From: Oscillospiraceae bacterium
GTDB taxonomy: Bacteria; Bacillota; Clostridia; Oscillospirales; WRJC01
Assembly (NCBI GenBank): GCA_009780985.1
Contig: WQYZ01000004.1
Location: 1 to 60,865 of the forward strand
DNA length: 60,865 bases
Direction: 5' to 3'
Part shown: positions 1-7,072 of the stretch, one piece after another
How the letters are laid out: the number at the start of each line of letters is the position of its first letter
Position numbering within the stretch: position 1 is the stretch's first letter
Program-made: the position numbers and the translations under genes
The notes under the pieces: generated by a model
The model's database searches: none
Told to the model about the DNA's origin: nothing
What the model saw: the letters and a program-made list of their open reading frames with translations, nothing else

Positions 1-17
1 TTTCAAGACAAATACAT

Positions 18-120
18 TAGATCTGTCCGGAAACTGTAGGGGACGATGGTAATCGTCCCGTAAAATCACGGGCGGATTACCATCCGCCCCTACGTAAATC
101 GGGGTTTCCGGACACATCTA
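18..120 (-). repeat. 103-bp palindromic MITE-like element, copy 1
   Basis: This is the reverse complement of the copies at 5334-5436 and 51778-51880, with the same 103-bp length and very few differences. The ends form an imperfect terminal inverted repeat of 17 bp (TAGATSTGTCCGGAAAC). The interior is a long imperfect palindrome whose arms start GTAGGGG and each contain a smaller hairpin. No protein is encoded, so if mobile it would need a transposase from elsewhere. The outer TA at each end could be a target duplication of the IS630/Tc1-mariner type; that is inference. Here it abuts the truncated regulator gene on its right. Confidence 0.9.
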
Positions 121-482
121 TTGATGACCTGATAGCGAAAAAATATTTCAAAGCCCCGTTCTGGTATTTAGGAGCGTATTTTTTAAACCGTACAGAGAAC
201 GATTGCACCCTTATCGGTTTTGAATTGAGAGACGAACCTGTGCCTGACGGATTCGGTGTTGAAATAATCCCTGCAACGACATGGGCGGTGTTCCCGGTTG
301 ACCGTGCTTCGGAAGAAGGAGATGTTCTCGGTCACGCTTATGACAAAATCGTGTCCGAGTGGCTGCCATTGAGTAATTATGTCAGGAATGAAGCTGCGCC
401 GCGCCTCGAAATATACGGCGATATTTTCCCGGAAGTGCCCGACAATTATCTTGAAGTTTGGGCGCCTTTCATAAAAAAATAA
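120..482 (+). pseudogene. 3' fragment of an AraC-family/GyrI-like effector-binding regulator
   Basis: About 120 residues remain, matching the C-terminal small-molecule (GyrI-like, SHS2) domain found in AraC-type regulators: a stretch containing IPATTWAVFPVD, then SEWLPLSNY, then a PEVPDNYLEVWAPFIKK end close to the usual WAVF...EWLP...EIYxP pattern. The reading frame continues left through the palindromic element to a TAG at 18-20, and there is no ATG or convincing ribosome site; the only in-frame start is a TTG at 225. The DNA-binding half is absent from the window. The simplest reading is a gene cut by the element or a decayed remnant, although only 17 bases lie beyond the element, so the rest of the gene cannot be inspected. 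Followed by a hairpin terminator. Confidence 0.65.
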
Positions 483-511
483 TGCGATAACGCACTTTTC
501 TTCCAAACAAG

Positions 512-545
512 AAAGTGGGGTGCGCGAAACGCCCCACTTTTTAAT
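512..545. terminator. Rho-independent terminator
   Basis: Inverted repeat AAAGTGGGG / CCCCACTTT around a short loop, followed by a T run on the plus strand. It lies between the regulator fragment (plus) and the solute-binding gene (minus, ending at 565), so it may stop both converging transcripts. Confidence 0.75.
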
Positions 546-564
546 ATTATTGATTTTTTGTAAA

Positions 565-2094
565 TTAGCTGAGAGCGGAGTATTTGGTTACGGCTTTATC
601 TATATCGCTTTGCATTTTCCCCTGGAGTTTGTCAAACAGCGATGTAACGTCGGGGTTGTCTTTCATGGATAGGGAAATAAGCTGCCAGCCGAAGTCACCG
701 TAATTGGATATTTCACCGATGTCCCATATTCTGTTTTTGAAAATTATGTCGAGCATTTCCGACGATTCTTCATCGCGCGCCATTTTTGTTTTCAGAGTTA
801 TGTCGTAATATGCCGGCATAGTCGTGTACATTGATTCTGCGCATAAAGCTTCGCATATCTGCCCCGTTCTTCCCGGGTCTGACGCGGTTACGGGAATGCA
901 CATAAAGTTCCCCGTATAGCTTATGACGTCGGTGTAATAATCAGACTGATTTTCGTCGGCTTTCGGCAGCGGCAGTATGCCGAAGTCCGTATTCATTGAA
1001 CGCAGATTTTCGACTATTCTCAATCTAAGCCACATGAACAGAGCCCTGTCGCCCATGAACACGTCCTGCGACATCGGGTATATACCGGTGGGGATTTTGC
1101 CTTCGTAATGATGCAGGTTTAAACTTATATTTTCATCATACATTACGTTGAAACAACCCGTAAGCGCGGCATATGACCTGTCGCCTCCGAAAGTTATATA
1201 CGGCTGGTCATTGTCGTCTTTCTGGCATATGTATTCCCCGGCGGAATGCAAGAAACTGATGACTGTGTCTCTCTGACATATAAATCCGAAACGGTCGTCC
1301 TGATAAGTCATTTGTCCGTCGCCGTTCAAATCGCTGGCTGCGCCTTTGCACATATCATACAGTTGGGCGCTTGTCCATTTTCCGTCTTTTACAATCTGAT
1401 AAGGGTCGGAAAGTCCGAGGCTTTGCAGAAGTCCTTTATTGAAAACAATGCCTGCGCATGTGTCGTTGTTTATCATCATTATATCGCCGGACGTAAAATA
1501 CAGCTTGCCGCCTACCGACAACGCTTTATTAGCGCCCTGATCCCACCACGGCTGCGTCAGGTCAAGATTAGGAACGTTGTAAAGATCCAGGAAATATCCA
1601 GATTGGGCAAAACCGGGCGAGTCGCGCATCGGAGCTTCTATCATATCGTACATTTCGTCGCCGGCAGCTACCGCTTTTCTGATTGGACTCGAAAAATCAC
1701 CGCTGGTATTGGTGAACACCTGCGTTATCTTAAAATTATATTTGTCCTCGACATATGCGTTTCTCGAAAAAACGGCGTCGTTTATAGTGTCGCCGGTTTC
1801 ATTTTCGGCATATACATCACGCGGAACCCAGTCAACCCAGTCCGGGTCGGCTGAGGCTCTTGTCAGGATTTTAAATTCATATCCTCCGAAGTCTGCGTCG
1901 GGAAGGTTTGGCACAAGTTTTGCAGTCGTGGTTTCGCCGGTATTATCGGCGGCATTGGCGTCTGTTGTATTGTTTGTATTGTTGTTTGTATTGTTTGTGT
2001 TTGTCGAGCACGCGCCGAACAGAGCAAGTAAAATAAATGAGACGGTTAAAACGGCTATAATTTTAAGTTTTTTCTTTGAATGCTTTTTGGGCAT
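565..2094 (-). CDS. Extracellular solute-binding lipoprotein (paralogue 1)
   Basis: Product of 509 residues. It opens with a lysine-rich n-region, a hydrophobic segment and a lipobox ending LFGAC (Cys about 29), then an Asn/Thr-rich linker, then a substrate-binding fold of the ABC-transporter type. A conserved segment ADFGGYEFKIL and an ETGDTINDA motif are shared with the genes at 5463 and 12163, showing one paralogous family. Near the middle DLNGDGQMTYQDD resembles an EF-hand calcium loop. The start is fixed by AGGAGG spaced nine bases before the ATG. By family it should bind a sugar or oligosaccharide outside the membrane and deliver it to a permease, but no permease or ATPase gene is nearby, so the ligand is unknown. 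Divergence from bioY is not an issue: bioY is on the same strand, 183 bp upstream. Confidence 0.9.
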   Translation of the reverse strand: MPKKHSKKKLKIIAVLTVSFILLALFGACSTNTNNTNNNTNNTTDANAADNTGETTTAKLVPNLPDADFGGYEFKILTRASADPDWVDWVPRDVYAENETGDTINDAVFSRNAYVEDKYNFKITQVFTNTSGDFSSPIRKAVAAGDEMYDMIEAPMRDSPGFAQSGYFLDLYNVPNLDLTQPWWDQGANKALSVGGKLYFTSGDIMMINNDTCAGIVFNKGLLQSLGLSDPYQIVKDGKWTSAQLYDMCKGAASDLNGDGQMTYQDDRFGFICQRDTVISFLHSAGEYICQKDDNDQPYITFGGDRSYAALTGCFNVMYDENISLNLHHYEGKIPTGIYPMSQDVFMGDRALFMWLRLRIVENLRSMNTDFGILPLPKADENQSDYYTDVISYTGNFMCIPVTASDPGRTGQICEALCAESMYTTMPAYYDITLKTKMARDEESSEMLDIIFKNRIWDIGEISNYGDFGWQLISLSMKDNPDVTSLFDKLQGKMQSDIDKAVTKYSALS

Positions 2095-2277
2095 AAATAA
2101 ATTCCTCCTGAAAATAAAAAATTATTAATATTTTAAATCTTTATTATTTAACATTATATCACAGTCAAAACAGATATACAATATATTTTATGATATTCAA
2201 CAATTTTTTATTTTTATTCTTATATAAATTTATAAAATATATATAAAAAATATATATTTCTGGCTATATATGCCATT

Positions 2278-2832
2278 TTAAAGTCCAAATTGTTTTCCCG
2301 CAAGTTTTAGAACAGACGCCGCTGCCGCCGCCTTTAAAATATCGCCGGGTATAAAATCTAAAAATCCCGCCGTCAAAAAATATGCAAACCCTTTGCCGTA
2401 TTTATTTGCTATGTTCAGAACAGCAAACAAATACGGCACTCCGATTATATACACGCACAAAAGACCCGCAAAGCATACCGCAAAATAGCCGGCTATGCTT
2501 TTTACCCGTCTATATTTTAATATAAATCCCACGACAAACGAACTCAGCACAAAGCCCAATATATATCCGAACGTCGGAGAAAAAACATATGCGATTCCCC
2601 CGCCCGAAGTAAACACGGGAAGTCCCGCAAGTCCGAGGATTATATAAATAAACTGGGATAACGGTCCGTATTTATATCCCAGCGTCGCGCCGGATATAAC
2701 ACAGAATAAGGACTGTAAAGTCAGAGGCACAGGAAAGAACGGAATTTTAATAAAAGCTCCGGAAGCCATAAGAGCAGTCGATATTGCCGTATAAGTTATA
2801 ATTTTTGTCATGTGCGCAGATTTATTACTCAT
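2278..2832 (-). CDS. bioY: Biotin ECF transporter S component BioY
   Basis: 184-residue integral membrane protein with about six hydrophobic helices, the normal size for BioY. The segments IPFFPVPLTLQSLF and GAxLGxKYGPLSQFIYIILGL are characteristic of the family. It captures biotin at the outer face and works with an energy-coupling module (EcfT and two ATPases) that is not in this window. The ATG overlaps the stop of birA by four bases, so the two genes are translationally coupled and transcribed from the BirA-regulated promoter upstream of birA. No biotin biosynthesis gene is visible here, consistent with reliance on uptake, though that is an inference from one window only. Confidence 0.95.
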   Translation of the reverse strand: MSNKSAHMTKIITYTAISTALMASGAFIKIPFFPVPLTLQSLFCVISGATLGYKYGPLSQFIYIILGLAGLPVFTSGGGIAYVFSPTFGYILGFVLSSFVVGFILKYRRVKSIAGYFAVCFAGLLCVYIIGVPYLFAVLNIANKYGKGFAYFLTAGFLDFIPGDILKAAAAASVLKLAGKQFGL

Positions 2833-3812
2833 ATAAAATTTATTTCACCGCTTTGTATTACAGTTATTTCACCGCTTTGAAGCTCCGCGATTAAGTTTCC
2901 GTTTTCGTTTATTCCCGCTGCTTTTCCTATGAATATTTTTCCGTTCTGCACAAACGATATATCTATATCAAGAAGCAGTAACTTTTTATACTCGTCCAAT
3001 AATTCTTTGCGAGGCATATTCATAAACTGCGTAAAATTATACAGAATTTCACAGAGAATATCGGCGCGTTCATTTTTTATACCGGAAATTATTTTAAGCG
3101 ATGTTGCAATATCTTTTATTTCGTCGGGAAAGTCTGCCGCGTCATTGTTTATATTAAGTCCTATTCCGATGATAACATAAGATATACTGCGGGTTTCTGC
3201 TTCTATTGACGCCTCCGTCAGTATCCCGCATAATTTTTTATAATCCGAATCAAATTTATACAGCAAATCATTAGGCCATTTTATGCGAAGTTCTATTCCA
3301 CACAAATCCCGTACTGCTCGACTTACCGCAACAGCGGCAATCAATGGGAAGAAAGTTACATCTTCTATACTTATACTGTTTTGAACCGTATTGTTAATTC
3401 TTAAAGTGAAGTGTATCCCGCCGTTGTTTTGCGAATAAAATGTTCTTCCGTATCTGCCTTTCCCAGCAGTTTGTTCAGCCGCCGCGATAACAGTATTGTT
3501 TTTGCCTAAAAATTTTTTTGCGTCGCTGTTTGTTGAATCAGTCGAAGATTTGTAGATAACATCATAATTTATATTTTTATTTTTTAATCGGCTGTTTATT
3601 TCATACTCATTCAATATATCGAAAACCGGAAGAAGTGTATAGCCCCTGTTAGTTTTTGATTCTATTTTATACCCTATTTTTTTCAATTCGTTTACGCATT
3701 TCCAGACAGCCGCTCTTGTGACGTTGAATTTCTTCGATATTTCTTCTCCGGAAATATATCCGTTTACATATGTTTTTCCTTTCAAAAGCGACAGCAAATC
3801 CCATTTATTCAT
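2829..3812 (-). CDS. birA: Biotin-[acetyl-CoA-carboxylase] ligase and biotin operon repressor BirA
   Basis: 327-residue bifunctional BirA. Residues 1-60 form a winged helix-turn-helix (ISKKFNVTRAAVWKCVNELK). The catalytic core carries the biotinyl-AMP loop GKGRYGR (117-123), KWPND (178-182) and GIGLN (216-220), and a small C-terminal SH3-like domain ends the protein. It activates biotin to biotinyl-5'-AMP, attaches it to a lysine of carboxylase carrier proteins, and when unloaded with acceptor dimerises on DNA as repressor. Having the HTH (group II ligase) makes it a regulator, and a matching operator lies just upstream at 3861-3892, so it very probably represses itself and bioY. A strong GGAGGAGG precedes the ATG. 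Confidence 0.96.
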   Translation of the reverse strand: MNKWDLLSLLKGKTYVNGYISGEEISKKFNVTRAAVWKCVNELKKIGYKIESKTNRGYTLLPVFDILNEYEINSRLKNKNINYDVIYKSSTDSTNSDAKKFLGKNNTVIAAAEQTAGKGRYGRTFYSQNNGGIHFTLRINNTVQNSISIEDVTFFPLIAAVAVSRAVRDLCGIELRIKWPNDLLYKFDSDYKKLCGILTEASIEAETRSISYVIIGIGLNINNDAADFPDEIKDIATSLKIISGIKNERADILCEILYNFTQFMNMPRKELLDEYKKLLLLDIDISFVQNGKIFIGKAAGINENGNLIAELQSGEITVIQSGEINFI

Positions 3813-3838
3813 AAGAGTGAGCCTCCTCCCCTGAAATA

Positions 3839-3867
3839 ATTATACATAAATATTGCTATATTGTCAA
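3839..3867 (-). promoter_or_regulatory. Sigma-A promoter of birA-bioY
   Basis: On the minus strand the -35 is TTGACA (3862-3867) and the -10 is TATAAT (3839-3844), both perfect consensus, with a 17-base spacer. The -35 lies inside one half of the BirA operator. Confidence 0.88.
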
Positions 3868-3892
3868 CCATATTATTATGATCGGTTTACAA
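3861..3892 (-). promoter_or_regulatory. BirA operator
   Basis: TTGTCAACC (3861-3869), 14 bases, then GGTTTACAA (3884-3892) on the plus strand: two nine-base inverted half sites differing at one position, matching the Bacillota BirA consensus TTGTAAACC-N14/15-GGTTTACAA. One half site contains the birA -35 hexamer, so a bound dimer would block RNA polymerase. Confidence 0.9.
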
Positions 3893-3925
3893 TACAGCAA
3901 TTAAATAAGCATCTAAAAAATTACG

Positions 3926-5095
3926 TTATGCCTTTAATTTTTCAACGAATTTTTGGAAATCTTCCCTTTTCTTTAACTCCATATACATTTTATGACCGTC
4001 GTCTGTGTTTGCATCCGCAGCTTCAAAAGCGTCAAAGGCTAAAAGAAGATGTTTTTTGTAATCGTACGGTATATTATACATAAATTTATTTTTGTCCGCG
4101 TATTTCACAAAATCCGAAGTAAAATCCCGTTTTTCACCAAAAATCTTGAAATTTTCCGCATAATTATAAAATTCTTCAAAACATCTCATGCTCTCGTCAT
4201 ATTCCCGCAAAGCCATATTTATTACAGCAAGGGCCTTATAACTTTCAGATATGTAATAATCGAAAGGACCCGGAGAATCTGAAAATATTTTGAATACATT
4301 TATCATCGCCTGATTTATCTTCTTTAATTTTTCTTCATCTTTTATAAGCCCTAACCCTATTGTGGACATAATACCCATATAAATTAGCATAATTGAATCG
4401 TAATTTGTATTGTGGACATGTTTTTCCGCTTCTTCATTTTTACCCTGTTTTAGCAATGAAGTTAGAATCGCCTGACTGTATCCTAATTGATAGTTGTCTT
4501 TAGGATTAGCTTTTTTTGCAGTTTCTATCGCTTTGTCATATTCTTCAAGTACAAGATAAATCTGGCACATAGTGCTGTAGCATACGTTATTTACATCTTT
4601 ATCCGTTGTAAGGCGCGTTATTGAAGATAATTCGTCAAGGATTTCCCGTTCGGCTTTTTTATGGCTTTCAAGCTCTGTGTATTTTGACGAGCCGAGATGT
4701 TTATACCAGCATAACAGTGCTTTCAATTCATAATTATTTGGAAATTTTATGCAGGCATCAGTCAAAATTGAAATTTCCTCGTCGCAATTCGACACGACTT
4801 TTATATTGTCCCACTTTACAACAGAATCGTCATAATTAACTCCAACAGTGATTTCCCGAACTCTTTTTATAATATTTTCAGGTGTATCGCTCTCTTTAAG
4901 CGTGAAATCAAACAGCTTGTCGATAGATACTCTAAAGAAACCCGCGATTTTCGGCAGCATTGCTATATCGGGTATCGACGCCTCTGTCTCCCACTTTGAC
5001 ACTGCACCTGCTGATATGCACAGCACGTCTGCAAGCTGTTCCTGTGTTATGCCTTTTTCCTTTCGCATTTTTAATATATTTTCGCCTATGTTCAT
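3926..5095 (-). CDS. XRE-family regulator with C-terminal TPR-like region
   Basis: 389 residues. The first 65 are a Cro/CI-type helix-turn-helix (KGITQEQLADVLCISAGAVSKWE followed by IPDIAMLPKIAGFF in two segments), typical of XRE repressors. The remaining 320 residues are helical and read like tetratricopeptide repeats, with pairs such as LEEYDKAIETAKKA and REYDESMRCFEEFY. This architecture is common in Firmicutes regulators that may bind peptides or partner proteins through the TPR part; the signal is not known here. AGGAGG lies eight bases before the ATG. It is on the same strand as birA but separated by birA's own promoter, so it is not obviously part of that regulon. Confidence 0.88.
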   Translation of the reverse strand: MNIGENILKMRKEKGITQEQLADVLCISAGAVSKWETEASIPDIAMLPKIAGFFRVSIDKLFDFTLKESDTPENIIKRVREITVGVNYDDSVVKWDNIKVVSNCDEEISILTDACIKFPNNYELKALLCWYKHLGSSKYTELESHKKAEREILDELSSITRLTTDKDVNNVCYSTMCQIYLVLEEYDKAIETAKKANPKDNYQLGYSQAILTSLLKQGKNEEAEKHVHNTNYDSIMLIYMGIMSTIGLGLIKDEEKLKKINQAMINVFKIFSDSPGPFDYYISESYKALAVINMALREYDESMRCFEEFYNYAENFKIFGEKRDFTSDFVKYADKNKFMYNIPYDYKKHLLLAFDAFEAADANTDDGHKMYMELKKREDFQKFVEKLKA

Positions 5096-5276
5096 GTTAA
5101 TATGCCTCCTGTGTTTGTTTTATGTTTTTATTTAAATGATATATCCTGTTTATATAATATCACACATAAATACAAAAAACAATGGAGGCGTATTCCTGTT
5201 TGTATTGCGAAAACTTGAACGGCAGTCAAGTTTATTTTTGACCTATGCTCAACTATAAAAAATTTATAAAAAAGCC

Positions 5277-5305
5277 TTGATAAAATAGTTAATATAGTAT
5301 ATAAT
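5277..5305 (+). promoter_or_regulatory. Sigma-A promoter for solute-binding gene 2
   Basis: TTGATA (5277-5282), a 17-base spacer, then TATAAT (5300-5305). Transcription would begin near 5312, upstream of the palindromic element at 5334-5436, so the element is transcribed as part of the leader. The remainder of the 5096-5462 gap is AT-rich with no further feature seen. Confidence 0.78.
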
Positions 5306-5333
5306 GTTTATACATAATACATTCGATAAAAAA

Positions 5334-5436
5334 TAGATGTGTCCGGAAACCCTGATTTACGTAGGGGCGGATGGTAATCCGCCCGTGATTTTAAGGGACG
5401 ATTACCATCGTCCCCTACAGTTTCCGGACAGATCTA
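5334..5436 (+). repeat. 103-bp palindromic MITE-like element, copy 2
   Basis: Starts TAGATGTGTCCGGAAAC and ends GTTTCCGGACAGATCTA. It is nearly identical to the copy at 51778-51880 in the same orientation and to copy 1 in reverse. It sits between a promoter and the ribosome site of the downstream lipoprotein, where its RNA could fold into a long stem. One plus-strand frame is open through it and joins the downstream gene, giving a false upstream start at 5337. Confidence 0.92.
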
Positions 5437-5462
5437 ATAAAAATTTTAGGAGGAAATTTATA

Positions 5463-6980
5463 ATGCGAAAAATTATTGCTCTTATCTTAATTGTAACGAT
5501 GATTTTTATCTGCGTTTCATTTACGTCCTGCGGAAATTCAAAAAATAACGGCGGCACGGATAACAACAATACTACTGCTACCATTGCAACCGATAATTCG
5601 GGAAACGCCGCGACGGCGGAAACCACTACGGAAAAAATGTTGCCCGATGTTCCAGATGCGGATTACGGCGGCTATGAATTCAAAATCCTGCTTTCCGTCA
5701 ACAGTCTGCTGCCAACCATGTGGGATGACTTCACCGCAGAACAGGAAACCGGGGACACATTAAACGACGCGGTTTATGCGAGAAACTCATATATCGAGGA
5801 CAAGTATAACATAAAAATTACCACTGTTCCAACCGCGGTTTCGGACAATATGGACAGACCAACTGCGCAAAAAATGCTGAAAAATTCTATTTCGGCGGGC
5901 GATCACTCATACGACGCGGCGTTGCTTGCGGGATATGCCACATGCAACTTGGCGTCCGGAGGCTTTTTGATGGATATGAACGCAATGCCGCCGCTCGATT
6001 TGACAAAACCGTGGTGGGATCAGGCGGCTAACAGGGATTTGATGATAAAAAACAAGATGTTCTATACCACCGGCGACATAAGCAACGTTGTAAACGAAGC
6101 TACATACGCCATTTTATTCAACAAAAAGCTGATTCAGGACTATGGGCTTGATGATCCGTACGCTCTCGTAAAAAACGGGCAATGGACTTATTCCAAATTG
6201 GTTGAAATGGGAGAGGCGGTAGGAGCTGACTTAAACGGCGACGGCAAAATGGACGCAAACGATTTATTCGGAGCGTTAGTATGGGACGATTCAATGATGG
6301 GCGTAGTGAATTCGATAGGCGAAAAATGCGCAAAAGTCAACGACAGCGGCGAGATTGAACTCACTTTGAACAATCAGAGAGTTGTTGACGCTTTTGATAC
6401 ATATATAAATTTCGCGCTCGATAAAAATCATGCCCTGTCATATCAGCGTAATGACTGGGACGGAACAAACGCAAACATAATGTTCAACAATAATCAGGCT
6501 TTGTTTTACATTCAGATAATGGAGTTGGTCGTAAGACTGCGCGCAATGGATGTCGATTTCGGGGTCATTCCGTATCCGAAACTTGATACGACCCAAACGG
6601 ATTATTACAGCACGGTAAGCTCATGGCATTCTGGATTCGTGTGCGTTCCGACATCTCAGGAAGACGCGACGAGAACAGCGGCGATACTTGAAGCAATGGC
6701 AGCTGAATCAATGTACACTCTCAAACCCGCATATTATGACATAGCTTTAAAGGGCAAATATGTCCGCGACACAGAGAGCGAGGAAATGCTCGACTTGATT
6801 TTCAGCACAAAAATATACGATTTGGGGTGGATGTATCAAATCGGCGGATACAACGAGCAGATAATGAACTTGTTCCGCAATAACAAGACCGATTTCGCAT
6901 CTATGTACGACAAATACAACAGTAAAGCCCTGAGCGATATCGACAAGATAAACACCGCGTTCAGCCAGATTTTAAACTGA
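5463..6980 (+). CDS. Extracellular solute-binding lipoprotein (paralogue 2)
   Basis: 505 residues from the ATG at 5463, chosen because AGGAGG (5448-5453) is correctly spaced and because the protein then begins with a normal lipoprotein signal (MRKIIALILI...) with lipobox SFTSC. The frame is open further left only because it reads through the palindromic element. An Asn/Thr-rich linker follows the Cys. Shares DADYGGYEFKIL, QETGDTLNDAVYARN and the EF-hand-like DLNGDGKMDANDLFGA with its paralogue at 565, which is its closest relative here. It should bind an extracellular solute for an ABC importer, but no importer gene is present. Ends at a strong hairpin terminator. Confidence 0.92.
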   Translation: MRKIIALILIVTMIFICVSFTSCGNSKNNGGTDNNNTTATIATDNSGNAATAETTTEKMLPDVPDADYGGYEFKILLSVNSLLPTMWDDFTAEQETGDTLNDAVYARNSYIEDKYNIKITTVPTAVSDNMDRPTAQKMLKNSISAGDHSYDAALLAGYATCNLASGGFLMDMNAMPPLDLTKPWWDQAANRDLMIKNKMFYTTGDISNVVNEATYAILFNKKLIQDYGLDDPYALVKNGQWTYSKLVEMGEAVGADLNGDGKMDANDLFGALVWDDSMMGVVNSIGEKCAKVNDSGEIELTLNNQRVVDAFDTYINFALDKNHALSYQRNDWDGTNANIMFNNNQALFYIQIMELVVRLRAMDVDFGVIPYPKLDTTQTDYYSTVSSWHSGFVCVPTSQEDATRTAAILEAMAAESMYTLKPAYYDIALKGKYVRDTESEEMLDLIFSTKIYDLGWMYQIGGYNEQIMNLFRNNKTDFASMYDKYNSKALSDIDKINTAFSQILN

Positions 6981-6990
6981 TTACAGAATA

Positions 6991-7030
6991 AAAACAATCG
7001 GGCGGGAAAATTCCCGCCCGTATTGTTTTT
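6991..7030. terminator. Bidirectional Rho-independent terminator
   Basis: Stem CGGGCGGGAA / TTCCCGCCCG with extended A/T flanks (ACAAT...ATTGT), T run on the plus strand and the mirrored T run on the minus strand. It separates the plus-strand lipoprotein gene from the convergent VWA gene. Confidence 0.88.
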
Positions 7031-7072
7031 GCGGTCGCGGCCATGGCGGGAGAATAAAAAACAATATAAAAG

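Noticed and set aside
18-5436. Composite transposon bounded by copies 1 and 2 of the palindromic element
   Set aside because: The interior holds housekeeping genes (birA, bioY) and no transposase; there are no matching direct repeats at the outer ends.
5337-5462. Upstream start for solute-binding gene 2 giving 42 more residues
   Set aside because: Those codons are the palindromic element and leader; AGGAGG and the lipoprotein signal peptide fix the start at 5463.
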